Counted from the first letter of the stretch, positions 1 through 8,512 are shown. The stretch: 64,000 nt of DNA from Prevotella sp. (GCA_017469955.1 JAFUFJ010000012.1:16919-80918); one strand, 5' to 3'. Notes: generated from the letters alone by a model not told the origin. Translations and numbers: made by a program.

Positions 1-1380
1 GTTCTTATTGTAGATGTTTTCAGCCTTAAGCAGGCGTATGGGGTTGATGGCGTCGCCATGTGCGTCTGCAAAGTTAGATCCATACTGAGCAATGTATGCC
101 GGATCTTCGGTTGTCGTTCCTCCGTATGTGCCGTCAAGCGGATTGTAGACTGTGGCAGAGCTTGGCATATAGATGGCAGACATATAGGTTCCCGAGTAGC
201 CAGAATCAGTATTTGTAGAACGGCTGCTGCTGTTACCATAGTAGAGGTCTTCACCTACACTGACATACTTGCCAAGTTCATAGTTGCCTACATACTTCAC
301 ACTGATGTCCTTGTTGAAGGTATTAACAAGTGTTCCGTCTACATTTGAAATATTAAGCGACAGGCGATGCTGGCTCATCTCCGTACCACTCTCCAAAGCA
401 ACGTTATGACGCTGGTAGAGAGCTGTGCGGAAAATCTCGTCAACCCAGTCAGTACGTGTAGTGCCAATCCAAGGGTTCACAGAGGGATCCCATGCCGATG
501 GCAACGAGATACCTGCGTTTGCATACGACTGCTTGCGCATTTCCATTTCTTCTTCGGCAGTAAGGCCGTGGACAAGGTTTGTCGGAGTCTTCACGCCGAA
601 CGTTCCATTATAGTTAATACGGGTCTCACCCTTCTTTGCACGTTTTGTCGTTACGAGCACGACACCTCCGGCACCTGACTGAGCACCATAAATAGCGGCA
701 GATGCAGCATCCTTCAAAACAACGATGCTTTCTACGTCATCCATGTCGAATGAGCCACCAGGCACTCCGTCAACGACCCACAGAACGGCGTCGTTAGACG
801 AACCCTTACCACGTATTACCATACTGGCGCCCTTGGCTCCATCATTCTGTACAGTCACGCCAGGTATCTGACCTTGCAACATTGCGGTAGCACCTTGAAT
901 GGCTCGCGTCTGCAATTGCGGAATGTTTTCAACCACACCTACAGAGGCCGACAGGTCTTGCTTACGGGCTTGTGCACCATAACCGAGTGCAACGACTTCG
1001 TCGAGCATGAGGTTGTCCTCTTCCATCTGGACAGCCACATTGCGACCATTGACCTTCACCTGTTGGGTTTTGTAGCCAATAGATGAAATTTCAAGTGTCT
1101 GACCGGCCTTGGCTTCGATGGCGAAGTTACCGTCAATATCGGTAACCGTACCGCCTTGCTGGCCTACAACACGAACAGTAGCTCCGATGACTGGCTCACC
1201 GGTTGCGTCTTTCACGGTACCTACTACCTTCTGGTCTTGCTGCTGAATGCCCTGCACACCATTGGTGTCTGCATTGGCTGTCATAGCAAAAGAAGGAGCA
1301 AGGAATGTGAACACTGAAAATGCGGCTATCTTCAATAACCGGCATTTGCAACATGTAGATTGCTTTCTTTTTTCCATCAT
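1..1380 (-). CDS. SusC/RagA-like TonB-dependent receptor, N-terminal part (runs off the window start)
   Basis: Outer-membrane TonB-dependent transporter of the SusC class, which imports oligosaccharides or peptides with a SusD lipoprotein. The first 460 codons are visible and the frame stays open to base 1, so the barrel C-terminus is missing. Seen in order: a basic, hydrophobic signal peptide; a CarboxypepD_reg-like domain (about residues 45-125, with GTVKDATGEPVIGATV and TDIDGNF); a plug containing DGVPGG, VLKDAASAAIYG and GVVLVTTKR, typical of SusC. Two adjacent ATG codons (1380 and 1377) can start it. A good promoter lies 80 bases upstream. No SusD partner is visible because it would lie beyond the window. 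Substrate unknown. Confidence 0.93.
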   Translation of the reverse strand, partial: MMEKRKQSTCCKCRLLKIAAFSVFTFLAPSFAMTANADTNGVQGIQQQDQKVVGTVKDATGEPVIGATVRVVGQQGGTVTDIDGNFAIEAKAGQTLEISSIGYKTQQVKVNGRNVAVQMEEDNLMLDEVVALGYGAQARKQDLSASVGVVENIPQLQTRAIQGATAMLQGQIPGVTVQNDGAKGASMVIRGKGSSNDAVLWVVDGVPGGSFDMDDVESIVVLKDAASAAIYGAQSGAGGVVLVTTKRAKKGETRINYNGTFGVKTPTNLVHGLTAEEEMEMRKQSYANAGISLPSAWDPSVNPWIGTTRTDWVDEIFRTALYQRHNVALESGTEMSQHRLSLNISNVDGTLVNTFNKDISVKYVGNYELGKYVSVGEDLYYGNSSSRSTNTDSGYSGTYMSAIYMPSSATVYNPLDGTYGGTTTEDPAYIAQYGSNFADAHGDAINPIRLLKAENIYNKN

Positions 1381-1457
1381 GTTTGATTTAAGTTTGTTGT
1401 AAAAAAAATAATAATATATTGCTTTATTTTGTAGCATAGATATTTAGATTATTGGTG

Positions 1458-1489
1458 CAAAAGTAACGAAAAAAATATTTATTTACAAA
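1458..1489 (-). promoter_or_regulatory. Bacteroidetes-type promoter for the SusC-like gene
   Basis: On the minus strand TTTG (1486-1489), a 20-base spacer and TACTTTTG (1458-1465) match the Bacteroides sigma-ABfr consensus TTTG-N19/21-TAnnTTTG. The start codon is about 75 bases downstream. Confidence 0.75.
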
Positions 1490-1872
1490 TTTTCAGAGAA
1501 GAAAATATTGTCACGCGATTTATTTTTTCATGTGTGCGAGCACAACAAGAATATAAAATGTAAACCTGTAGATTTCACGATGACTATTGTGGAAAAATCG
1601 GCCATCATCGGTCATTGCTTTCCGTGTGAGCATTGAGACTTTCGGCCAGGAAGAGACAGCATGAAGAGTGGGGATTGCCTGCCTTCCTGCCTTGAAATCG
1701 GCCCATCGAGGCACATCATGTGATTCCGGGCAGCGGACAAACCTGCCGGTTTTGCAAAGTAGGGTTTGCAGTTTTCTGTTTCGCGCGTACATTATATTAT
1801 TATATTGCGGGAATTTTGAGAAAAAGAAACCTTAAAAAATGTATTTTCCTATGCCGTGAGAAATTAAAATGT
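1490..1872. other. Intergenic region between divergent SusC-like gene and fba
   Basis: No convincing gene. A 90-codon minus-strand frame (1520-1792) has no recognisable domain, start context or neighbour logic and I regard it as chance. Both flanks carry promoters directed outward. Confidence 0.5.
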
Positions 1873-1880
1873 TAAATTTG
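1873..1880 (+). promoter_or_regulatory. -7 box upstream of fba
   Basis: TAAATTTG matches TAnnTTTG and sits 57 bases before the fba start. A -33 TTTG is not clear; only TTTTCC (1844-1849) lies near the right distance. Confidence 0.5.
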
Positions 1881-1937
1881 CAAGCGGTTTTGATAACCAT
1901 GGCTTTTGAAGACGTTTTTTAAACTTTAGATATCATT

Positions 1938-2948
1938 ATGGTTAATTACAAAGATCTCGGCCTGGTGAACACTCGTGATATGTTTGCCCGTGCCATCAAC
2001 GGCGGTTATGCCATTCCTGCATTCAACTTCAACAACATGGAGCAGCTGCAGGCCATCATCAAGGCTTCTTCTGACCTGAAGAGCCCGGTCATTCTCCAAG
2101 TTTCAAAGGGTGCTCGCAACTATGCCAACCAGACACTGCTGCGCTACATGGCCCAGGGTGCTGTGGAATATGCCAAGGAGCTGGGGTGCAACCATCCTGA
2201 AATTGCCCTCCATCTGGACCACGGTGACAGCTTTGAACTCTGTAAGAGCTGCGTAGACTTTGGTTTCTCAAGCGTGATGATCGACGGTTCTGCACTGCCT
2301 TATGAGGAGAATGTGGCACTGACCAAGAAGGTTGTTGAGTATGCTCACCAGTTTGATGTGACTGTAGAAGGCGAACTTGGTGTGCTTGCCGGTGTAGAGG
2401 ATGAGGTGGCCTCAGAGGTTTCTCACTACACAAAGCCTGAGGAAGTAATCGACTTCGTCAGCCGTACAGGCGTCGACTCGCTTGCTATTTCCATCGGTAC
2501 CAGCCACGGAGCTTACAAGTTTACCCGCGAGCAGTGTACCATCGATCCTCAGACAGGCAAGCTCGTTCCTCCTCCATTGGCATTCGACGTGCTCGACGCC
2601 ATCATGGAGAAACTGCCAGGGTTCCCCATCGTGCTCCATGGTTCAAGCTCTGTTCCACAGGAGTATGTCGACATCATCAACCAGTATGGCGGTAAGTTGC
2701 CCGATGCAGTAGGTATTCCTGAAGAGCAGCTCCGTAAGGCTGCCAAGAGTGCTGTCTGCAAGATCAACATCGACTCTGACTCTCGTCTGGCCTTTACAGC
2801 TGCCGTTCGTAAGGTATTTGCAGAGAAGCCTGGTGAGTTCGATCCGCGCAAATACTGCGGTCCTGCACGCGACTTGATGATCGAGCTCTACAGCCACAAG
2901 ATCAAGGAAGTGCTCGGTTCAGACAACAAACTGGCCCAGCTCGACTGA
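1938..2948 (+). CDS. fba: Class II fructose-bisphosphate aldolase
   Basis: Zinc-dependent aldolase that reversibly cleaves fructose 1,6-bisphosphate to dihydroxyacetone phosphate and glyceraldehyde 3-phosphate in cytosolic glycolysis and gluconeogenesis. The 336-residue product has the class II signatures: HLDHGDS (H92-S98, with catalytic D94 and zinc ligand H95), VEGELG (E144-E146 region), GTSHGAYK (zinc ligand H190) and VLHGSS (zinc ligand H234). The length fits the family. It is a single gene with its own -7 box and a strong terminator 20 bases after the stop. No Shine-Dalgarno is visible before the ATG, as usual in this phylum. Confidence 0.97.
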   Translation: MVNYKDLGLVNTRDMFARAINGGYAIPAFNFNNMEQLQAIIKASSDLKSPVILQVSKGARNYANQTLLRYMAQGAVEYAKELGCNHPEIALHLDHGDSFELCKSCVDFGFSSVMIDGSALPYEENVALTKKVVEYAHQFDVTVEGELGVLAGVEDEVASEVSHYTKPEEVIDFVSRTGVDSLAISIGTSHGAYKFTREQCTIDPQTGKLVPPPLAFDVLDAIMEKLPGFPIVLHGSSSVPQEYVDIINQYGGKLPDAVGIPEEQLRKAAKSAVCKINIDSDSRLAFTAAVRKVFAEKPGEFDPRKYCGPARDLMIELYSHKIKEVLGSDNKLAQLD

Positions 2949-2970
2949 TAAAGTCTTGCACATAAGAACA

Positions 2971-3004
2971 AAAAGCGGAACGGCCCAAGGGCTGTTCCGC
3001 TTTT
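2971..3004 (+). terminator. Rho-independent terminator of fba
   Basis: A near-perfect hairpin with arms AAAAGCGGAAC and GTTCCGCTTTT, inner GGCC/GGCT pairing and a T-rich tail. The A-rich left side would also allow use on the minus strand. Confidence 0.85.
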
Positions 3005-3023
3005 GTTTTCCTAAGGAGGTGTA

Positions 3024-3057
3024 TGACGGACAGGGCTATTTCGGGCCTGTTCCGTCA
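3024..3057. repeat. Inverted repeat hairpin
   Basis: TGACGGA-CAGG (3024-3034) faces CCTG-TTCCGTCA (3046-3057), giving an 11-12 bp stem with one bulge. It lies just downstream of the fba terminator and lacks a T-run, so its role is unknown. Confidence 0.55.
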
Positions 3058-3145
3058 TGCAGGCGAGGGTCTCCTTGCCATGGCGAGGCCCCTTTCATCT
3101 GCCTGCCGGCTTACCTTTTCGGCCGGACTGACGCTCTTTGAGTCT

Positions 3146-3255
3146 GAGAAAGCTAAGCGTTTAGCCCGAGAAGTCTTAGGGTTCTTGCCAAGAAAGCTAT
3201 CCTTTCTCGCCAATAACGCTATGGATTCTGGGGCAGAAAGGATAGCTTTCTCGTC
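3146..3255. repeat. 110-bp modular element 1: five 22-nt palindromic units
   Basis: Five consecutive 22-nt units start at 3146, 3168, 3190, 3212 and 3234. Each has a 19-nt core of two 9-nt words in inverted orientation around one base, plus a 3-nt spacer. Unit 1 begins GAGAAAGCT and unit 5 ends AGCTTTCTC, so the ends are complementary. Unit 3 is AAGAAAGCTATCCTTTCTC, itself nearly palindromic, and its right word pairs with the left word of unit 5. It lies between convergent genes. No reading frame is conserved between copies. Confidence 0.85.
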
Positions 3256-3271
3256 CATGGAGAATGGCTCG

Positions 3272-3355
3272 TCAGGAATGAAGCCTTTCCTGTCTCCGCA
3301 CCAAGTGGCAGACTTTTTGCAGAGGCAAAGCCTTCTTGCGACCCTTCATTCCTGA
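3272..3355. repeat. Perfect 12-bp inverted repeat flanking a 60-base loop
   Basis: TCAGGAATGAAG (3272-3283) is the exact reverse complement of CTTCATTCCTGA (3344-3355). It sits immediately downstream (minus strand) of the MFS transporter gene and may stabilise or end its transcript. Confidence 0.5.
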
Positions 3356-3366
3356 TGGTCAGTGGT

Positions 3367-4575
3367 TCATTCGCCTCCTTCTTCCTGCTTGTTCCTCACC
3401 AGTCGGGCTGCATAGCAGAGCACTACTGCGAAGCCTAACAGCGGTATCACGAAGGGAAGCACGAGGTTGGTGCGGTCGGCCACATAGCCCATCAGCAGAA
3501 ATCCGCAGCCTCCGACGGGCGTCATCATCAGCACTGAGCCGGCCGTCTTTGTCAGACTGCCCAGACCTCTCACAGCCAACGAAAAGATGGTTGGGAACAT
3601 GATGGCTTCAAACAGGTAGTTGAGAATCAGTGCTACGAGCGAAACGGTGCCGAGATCGAGCAGCACCACGAGCATGCAGGCCACCGTTCCCACGGCACAC
3701 CAGAGCAGCATCACCTCGGCTCTGACCGTGCGCATCACCCACGAACCGATAAACCTTCCGGCCATGAAGATGACCAATGCCAGGGAGATGACACGCGAAG
3801 CTGAGAGCTTGTCCATGAGGTTCTGGCCCGTAACGAAGTTGACAAAGTAGCTGTTGATCGATATTTCAGCCACTTCATAGGCCAGCAAGGCCAGCAGGCC
3901 GAAGACGAACATCGGGTGGGTGAAGAGCTTTCCAAGTCCGCCCGCCTGCCCGTTGTCGTCGTCATGGGCTATCTCCGGCAGGTCGACTCGGCTGAACACA
4001 AGGGCTATCAGCACCACGACGACGCCAATCACGGTATAAGGAACGGCCACGTCGCCTCCCGTTCCATCGCTGCTGAACAGAAACTGGCCGACGATGAGCG
4101 TAGCCAAGAAGCAGCCCATTCCGTTGAATGTCTGCGAAAGATTCAACCTGCTCGAGGAGGTTTCCCTCGACCCGAGTTCCGTGACATAGGGGTTGGCTGC
4201 CGTTTCAAGGAACGTCAGTCCGCAGCCTATCACGAACAAGGCGCCCAGAAAAGCATGGAAAGTACCCCATGAAGAGGCCGGAATGAAGGCCAGGGCACCG
4301 GCTCCGAAGAGCAGCAAGCCAAGCACTACCCCGCGACGATAGCCGTAACGGTTGATGAACAATCCGGCCGGAATAGCCATCAGAAAATAACCCAAGTAGG
4401 TCGTAACCTGTATCCATGCCGACTGGGCAATGGAGATGTGCAGTTCGTCTTGAAAATGTTTGTTGAGCACGTCTAAGATGGCTCGTGCGAAGCCCCACAA
4501 GAAAAAGAGCGTAGTAATCAGGACAAACGGCACCACGTAGCGTCTGTCTGTCAGTTTGGGTTGGTTGCTGTTCAT
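3367..4575 (-). CDS. MFS sugar transporter of the FucP/glucose-galactose permease type
   Basis: Inner-membrane major facilitator that probably imports a monosaccharide with protons. The 402-residue protein shows about 12 hydrophobic segments. Family features are FFLWGFARAILDVLNKHFQ near the N-terminus, TYLGYFLMAIPAG, and GLTFLETAANPYVTELG in the middle, as in FucP, GluP and NagP-type permeases. The exact sugar cannot be read from the sequence. It lies 71 bases downstream of the aquaporin gene on the same strand, with a terminator in between, so it is either fed by read-through or has an unrecognised promoter. Confidence 0.88.
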   Translation of the reverse strand: MNSNQPKLTDRRYVVPFVLITTLFFLWGFARAILDVLNKHFQDELHISIAQSAWIQVTTYLGYFLMAIPAGLFINRYGYRRGVVLGLLLFGAGALAFIPASSWGTFHAFLGALFVIGCGLTFLETAANPYVTELGSRETSSSRLNLSQTFNGMGCFLATLIVGQFLFSSDGTGGDVAVPYTVIGVVVVLIALVFSRVDLPEIAHDDDNGQAGGLGKLFTHPMFVFGLLALLAYEVAEISINSYFVNFVTGQNLMDKLSASRVISLALVIFMAGRFIGSWVMRTVRAEVMLLWCAVGTVACMLVVLLDLGTVSLVALILNYLFEAIMFPTIFSLAVRGLGSLTKTAGSVLMMTPVGGCGFLLMGYVADRTNLVLPFVIPLLGFAVVLCYAARLVRNKQEEGGE

Positions 4576-4597
4576 TGTGTATGTTATCTGAAGACAA

Positions 4598-4630
4598 TAA
4601 AAAGAGGGGAGCGTCCTGCGACACTCCCCC
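4598..4630 (-). terminator. Terminator between aquaporin and MFS genes
   Basis: On the minus strand GGGGAG-t-GTC and GGAC-g-CTCCCC form a hairpin followed by a TTTTTATT tail. It ends the aquaporin transcript only about 25 bases before the MFS start codon, so it could also act as an attenuator for the downstream gene. Confidence 0.75.
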
Positions 4631-4646
4631 TATAGAAAACGCAGAG

Positions 4647-5321
4647 TTACTTCTCTGCTGGCTCGAGAACCTTCCACACTAAAGCGGCCAATGCACCGCC
4701 TACGAACGGACCAACGATGAACACCCAGAGCTCAGAAAGAGCCTGACCTCCCTCAAAGAGAGCAGGACCGATCGAACGAGCAGGGTTCACTGAAGTGCCG
4801 GTGAAGTGGATACCTACGAGATGAATCAGAATCAACGACAGACCAATGGCCAGACCTGCGAAGTTGTTGGTTGCGCCATTTGTCTTTGCCGTAGCACCAA
4901 GCACTACGAGCACGAAGATGAACGTGAGCACGATTTCGACTACGAGACCGTTGGTCGTGCCAAAAGCACAAGCGTTGGCACCCGTCGACGTGGTCACCAC
5001 TGCACTCGGATCAAGAGCAACAATGCCTGCTAACACGGCTGCAGCAAGGATGGCTCCGATGACCTGGAACAACATATAATAGCCACAATCCTTAGCATTC
5101 ATGCGCCCACTCAGATAAACTCCAAGGGTAATTGCCGGATTGATGTGGCAACCAGAGATGCCCCCGATGGTGTATGCCATTGAGACAACTGCCAGACCAA
5201 AGGCGACAGCGGTTCCTACGATGGCTGCGGTATCTTGGCCACAACCCAAAGCAACGGCTGCTCCGCAGCCTAAGAATGTAAGTACGAACGTACCCACGAG
5301 TTCTGCTAAATACTTTTTCAT
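4647..5321 (-). CDS. aqpZ: Aquaporin (MIP family, AqpZ-like)
   Basis: Inner-membrane channel for water or small neutral solutes. The 224-residue product has six hydrophobic segments and both signature loops, HINPAIT in the first half and VNPARS in the second, together with the conserved AELVGTF start. The compact length and the residues around VNPARS fit water-selective AqpZ better than glycerol-facilitator GlpF, but substrate choice is inferred. I use the ATG at 5321. An upstream in-frame GTG at 5330 would add only three residues. The transcript probably has a leader of about 155 bases because the promoter lies at 5484-5515. Confidence 0.93.
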   Translation of the reverse strand: MKKYLAELVGTFVLTFLGCGAAVALGCGQDTAAIVGTAVAFGLAVVSMAYTIGGISGCHINPAITLGVYLSGRMNAKDCGYYMLFQVIGAILAAAVLAGIVALDPSAVVTTSTGANACAFGTTNGLVVEIVLTFIFVLVVLGATAKTNGATNNFAGLAIGLSLILIHLVGIHFTGTSVNPARSIGPALFEGGQALSELWVFIVGPFVGGALAALVWKVLEPAEK

Positions 5322-5483
5322 AACAATCACTTTTAATAAATTAATAGATGTATTTATAACGCAAAAAGTCCTGTTTTATTGTATCTTCCGGCAGATTTCC
5401 AGTGGGTCTGACGGGGAAATTCCATAGGGTTTACACCCATTTTCACGGCCGTCCGACTGGCGAGACCTGCCTTCTATCCGTGA

Positions 5484-5515
5484 CAAAGATATGCATTTTC
5501 CCTGTTATCTGCAAA
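5484..5515 (-). promoter_or_regulatory. Promoter of the aquaporin gene
   Basis: Minus-strand TTTG (5512-5515), a 20-base spacer and TATCTTTG (5484-5491). It implies a long 5' leader (about 5322-5478) in which I see GGGTGTAAACCC and GGAATTTCC palindromes but no riboswitch I can name. Confidence 0.65.
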
Positions 5516-6105
5516 ATTTAACGGAGAAAACTGCCTAAAAACTTTTCTGCACGGCCGTTTCTTCGCAACTGCAACGCCATGCCATAATGACTTCTGACGG
5601 TAGGCCCAAGCGACAGGAAGCGGAGGGACGAGACTCGGAAAAAGACTGACAGAAAGTGTTAAAGACGCCGGTTTCGTGACGCGAAAACGGTGATTCCTGG
5701 GCAGAGAACTGAAAATCGACGCCGAAAAACGTATTTTCTTTTAAAACCGTCACTCGACTGATTTCCAGACGTTTGCAATTCTTTCTACCCATTATCTCTT
5801 GCGGTTGGCAAAAAGAAAGCTAAGCCTTATCGGCCAGAAACCTTAGCTTTCTTGCCCGCAAACGGGGCCTTTATGGCCCAGATTCCTTCGGAAAATAGAC
5901 GAGAAAGGGCAGCTTTCTCGGCAGGAAGCTGTCGGTTTCAACAGAAAAACGGGCTGGAAACCGAAAGAAAAGCCCATATATTCACGACGAAAACGACAAG
6001 GCATCAAATCAGAAAGTGTTAACGAGGAAAAGAAAAATCTTGCCATTCCAGCCCTTCCACAACGCTTGAAACCTTCGGGAAACGACAGAAAAAACACCCT
6101 GACAC
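5516..6105. other. Gene-free divergent region with degenerate 22-nt periodic sequence
   Basis: No supported gene. From about 5813 to 6030, GAAA-containing words recur with a roughly 22-base phase. The first 110 bases are a clear diverged copy of the modular element and the rest is weaker. Short minus-strand frames here have no domain or promoter support. Confidence 0.45.
5813..5922. repeat. 110-bp modular element 2 (diverged): five 22-nt units
   Basis: Units start at 5813, 5835, 5857, 5879 and 5901. Unit 1 begins AAGAAAGCT, unit 2 reads CAGAAACCTTAGCTTTCTT, and unit 5 is the palindrome-like GAGAAAGGGCAGCTTTCTC. Units 3 and 4 (CGCAAACGG..., CAGATTCCTT...) have drifted, but the 22-nt spacing and terminal complementarity remain. 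Confidence 0.65.
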
Positions 6106-6136
6106 TTGCCCATTAGGCAGGAAAATCGTACCTTTG
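6106..6136 (+). promoter_or_regulatory. Promoter of the Nim-like gene
   Basis: TTGC (6106-6109), a 19-base spacer and TACCTTTG (6129-6136). Transcription would begin near 6141-6143, which rules out the longer in-frame TTG start at 6134. Confidence 0.7.
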
Positions 6137-6199
6137 TATGGCAACATGGGACAAAAGGAGAAAAAGAACATCAAGCCATCACACGCAGAAAACCGACAT

Positions 6200-6727
6200 A
6201 TGAGAAAGAAAAACAGAGAGATGGATGCCGTCTTCGCCTTGGAAGTAATGGACAAGGCGCCCTACATCACGGTCAGCTTTACACGGCCCGACGGCCGTCC
6301 ATACGGCGTTCCACTGTCATTAGCACGCACCGACGAGCGGACGTTCTACTTCCATTGCGCTCAGGAAGGCGAGAAATTAGACTGTATTGCAGCCCATCCC
6401 ACGGTGGCTTTGTCGGCTGTCACGCGGTGCAGCCCTACGGTTGGTCCGAAAGACGGCAGCTTTACACTCCAATATAAGTCAGCCATGGCAGTGGGAAAAG
6501 CCGGGATCGTGACCGGCAGAGCAGAGAAAATCGAAGCGCTTCGGGCCATTTGCCAGCGATTTCTGCCACTACACATGGACGCTTTCGACACGGCCATTGA
6601 GCGCAGTCTTGACCGGACAGCCGTAGTAAGGATTTCACTGACCGAACCTCCGACGGGCAAACAAAAGCTTTACGGCAAGGACGGTGAGGAAACAACCTCG
6701 GCAAATGGCATGGAAAAGGAAATATAG
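6200..6727 (+). CDS. Nim-like pyridoxamine 5'-phosphate oxidase-fold flavoprotein
   Basis: Predicted FMN-binding split-barrel protein related to the NimA nitroimidazole-reductase group and to PNPOx-like proteins. The start region MRKKNREMD and the following KAPYITVSFTRPDGRPYGVPLS resemble that family (MRRKDRE..., DGxPYxxPL). The 175-residue length from ATG 6200 is usual. An ATG at 6146 is an alternative giving a short basic extension, while a start at 6134 lies inside the promoter. Its stop overlaps the start of the zinc-ribbon gene by 23 bases, so the two are probably co-translated. Actual resistance activity cannot be inferred. Confidence 0.82.
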   Translation: MRKKNREMDAVFALEVMDKAPYITVSFTRPDGRPYGVPLSLARTDERTFYFHCAQEGEKLDCIAAHPTVALSAVTRCSPTVGPKDGSFTLQYKSAMAVGKAGIVTGRAEKIEALRAICQRFLPLHMDAFDTAIERSLDRTAVVRISLTEPPTGKQKLYGKDGEETTSANGMEKEI

Positions 6728-6998
6728 ATGCGCCACATGCGGCTATGAAGCCGACGTGTATGACGGGCGCGGACTGTTTCGTCAGCAGATAACCTCCGTC
6801 TTATGTACCGACTGCAACAGCATCCAGAACATCGTCGTTGGGGGTATTATCGCTGATGTGGCACCGTCATACCGGAGCGAAGTGGGGAGGTTGTGCCCGC
6901 AATGCGGGAGCGACTGCATCAGGATATGGGACAGGAAGACCTGCCCCAAGTGCCAAGGAAAGATGGAAGATAGCGGAGAAAAGGAGTTCTGGACGTGA
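6705..6998 (+). CDS. Small double zinc-ribbon protein of unknown function
   Basis: A 97-residue cytosolic protein beginning MAWKRKYRC. It has two pairs of paired cysteines: CATC and CTDC in the N-terminal half, CPQC and CPKC in the C-terminal half. This suggests two rubredoxin-like or zinc-ribbon knuckles. I do not recognise a named family. Its start lies inside the end of the Nim-like gene in another frame, suggesting translational coupling. An upstream ATG at 6684 is in frame but would deepen the overlap. The role could be metal binding or nucleic-acid contact; neither is shown. Confidence 0.72.
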   Translation: MAWKRKYRCATCGYEADVYDGRGLFRQQITSVLCTDCNSIQNIVVGGIIADVAPSYRSEVGRLCPQCGSDCIRIWDRKTCPKCQGKMEDSGEKEFWT

Positions 6999-7126
6999 GG
7001 AACGGGCAGGGAACAACGGCTCCACAGACTGCAAACAGCGATTTTCCCTATTCCTCTGCAACATGAAAAACAAGTATTGAGACCCTCAGAGACAACGGTT
7101 GAGCCACCAAAGCCGCATGCATCATC

Positions 7127-7984
7127 CTAAGCATGGGCAGCATTGACGAAGGCTTTGATGCGGTCAATGCTGCGCAACCCTTCTGCCCTACCCATATCAT
7201 AAGCCCGCTGCATCTCGTCAGGGTTATGCGACGTGTAGCCGATGGGTATGGGTTCTGACGGACGAATGACGAGCGTGCTGCCCTCGTTCTCTGCCTGTTC
7301 TACATAGCGAGTCTGCCCGTTGTACATCTCAGGACGGCGCTTCATAGCCTTCAAAAAATTGGGATAACGGCGAAGAACCAGGCGCATGAGGGGCAGCAGG
7401 CGGTTTTGCCGCTTCACGTATCCGAGGGGTTGCGTGAGAATAACCACGTTACGATCGTAGCCAAGGCTTTGGAAATACTGCAAGGGAATGGAGTCACTTA
7501 CTCCGCCATCCAGCAGGTTGCGGCCTTCAAGCGACACCACTCTCGACGCCAAAGGCATCGATGCCGAGGCACGAATCCACTCATAGCAGTCGTAATCTAC
7601 CGAGTCGAGTCGCTTATAAACGGGCGCTCCGGTGTCGACATCCGTACAGACTACGTGAAACTCCATTGGGTTTTCCGCAAAAGTTTCCTTGTCAAAAATG
7701 TCCTCGTTGTCTGGCACATAATGGTAGGCATAGTCAGCTCCGAAGAGGTCGCCCGTCAGCAATAAGGAGCGCAAAGAGCAGTAACGCCAGTCGCGGGCGA
7801 AGCGTTTGTTGTAGCGAATGGCACGTCCTGCCTGGCGCGACTTGTAGTTACATCCGAAAGCTGCACCAGCCGAGACACCCACAATGCCGTCGAAACTGAT
7901 GCCGTTCTCCATCATTACATCCATGACACCCGCAGAAAACAACCCGCGAAGCGCCCCTCCCTCAAGCACAAGTCCAGTCTTCAT
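7127..7984 (-). CDS. Patatin-like phospholipase (YjjU/RssA type)
   Basis: Predicted cytosolic serine acyl-hydrolase with a Ser-Asp dyad. The 285-residue protein begins MKTGLVLEGGALRGLF, which carries the oxyanion loop GGALRG. The nucleophile elbow GVSAG (S38) and the catalytic Asp in LLDGG (D159) are intact. Length and layout fit the YjjU-like group of bacterial patatins, which lack a signal peptide. The -7 box ends only about 5 bases before the ATG, so the mRNA may be leaderless. It is divergent from the YbjQ gene. Confidence 0.92.
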   Translation of the reverse strand: MKTGLVLEGGALRGLFSAGVMDVMMENGISFDGIVGVSAGAAFGCNYKSRQAGRAIRYNKRFARDWRYCSLRSLLLTGDLFGADYAYHYVPDNEDIFDKETFAENPMEFHVVCTDVDTGAPVYKRLDSVDYDCYEWIRASASMPLASRVVSLEGRNLLDGGVSDSIPLQYFQSLGYDRNVVILTQPLGYVKRQNRLLPLMRLVLRRYPNFLKAMKRRPEMYNGQTRYVEQAENEGSTLVIRPSEPIPIGYTSHNPDEMQRAYDMGRAEGLRSIDRIKAFVNAAHA

Positions 7985-7988
7985 GCCA

Positions 7989-7996
7989 CAAAATTA
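7989..7996 (-). promoter_or_regulatory. -7 box of the patatin gene, very close to its start codon
   Basis: Minus-strand TAATTTTG lies 5-12 bases before the ATG at 7984. The -33 region is weak. It implies a leaderless or nearly leaderless mRNA. Confidence 0.5.
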
Positions 7997-8040
7997 GGAA
8001 AAAAGCGACAGTTTTATGCACTTCTTGCATCTTTTTTTCG

Positions 8041-8048
8041 TAACTTTG
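8041..8048 (+). promoter_or_regulatory. -7 box of the YbjQ gene
   Basis: TAACTTTG, 60 bases before the start codon. No well-spaced -33 TTTG is visible. Confidence 0.5.
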
Positions 8049-8107
8049 CGTCAAATAAAACGTAAATAGTACGATAATGAACAAACTGATAAAAAGAAAA
8101 GAACACT

Positions 8108-8425
8108 ATGCTTATCACAACAACTCCAACAATTGAGGGACGCCCAATACAGGACTATCGCGGCGTCGTTACGGGTGAAGTCATCATCGGAGCCAATGTC
8201 ATCAAGGACTTCATGGCCAGCCTTCGCGACTTCTTCGGCGGTCGAAGCCAGAGCTATGAGAAAGTACTCATCGAGGCAAAGGAGGCTGCTCTGAAGGAAA
8301 TGGCCCAGCGTGCCACGGAACTTCGGGCCAATGCGGTGGTGGGAGTCGACATCGACTATGAGACCATCGGGGCGTCTGGTTCGATGATTATGGTAGCCTG
8401 CAGCGGTACGGCCGTCGTGATTTAG
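8108..8425 (+). CDS. YbjQ/UPF0145 family protein
   Basis: A 105-residue cytosolic protein of the YbjQ (UPF0145, heavy-metal-binding-like) family, which forms small oligomers of uncertain function. Characteristic features are [25 protein letters not shown] and, near the end, [13 protein letters not shown] followed by [13 protein letters not shown]. Length is exactly as expected. It is a single gene with its own -7 box and a strong terminator. No metal-binding cysteine pair is visible, so the family's heavy-metal label should not be taken literally here. Confidence 0.93.
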   Translation: MLITTTPTIEGRPIQDYRGVVTGEVIIGANVIKDFMASLRDFFGGRSQSYEKVLIEAKEAALKEMAQRATELRANAVVGVDIDYETIGASGSMIMVACSGTAVVI

Positions 8426-8444
8426 GGCTGCACACCTTATTATA

Positions 8445-8478
8445 AAGGGTAGGACTCCACTGGAGTCCTACCCTTTTT
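8445..8478. terminator. Bidirectional terminator between YbjQ and endonuclease/phosphatase genes
   Basis: A perfect stem with arms AAAGGGTAGGACTCC and GGAGTCCTACCCTTT around ACT, A-rich on one side and T-rich on the other. It suits both convergent genes. Confidence 0.9.
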
Positions 8479-8512
8479 CGTTTCGCTGCCCGGACTGCCG
8501 GGGGCTTTTTCT

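Noticed and set aside
1520-1792. 90-residue minus-strand protein
   Set aside because: No recognisable domain, no promoter, composition unlike neighbours; probably chance.
3055-3258. Short protein rich in EKAxLS/xRKDSFLxxN motifs, also seen near 9437, 22766 and 28891
   Set aside because: The similarity comes from translating the 22-nt DNA repeats; frames and starts differ between copies.
5322-5478. Riboswitch in the aquaporin leader
   Set aside because: The leader is long with small palindromes, but no known aptamer core could be matched.
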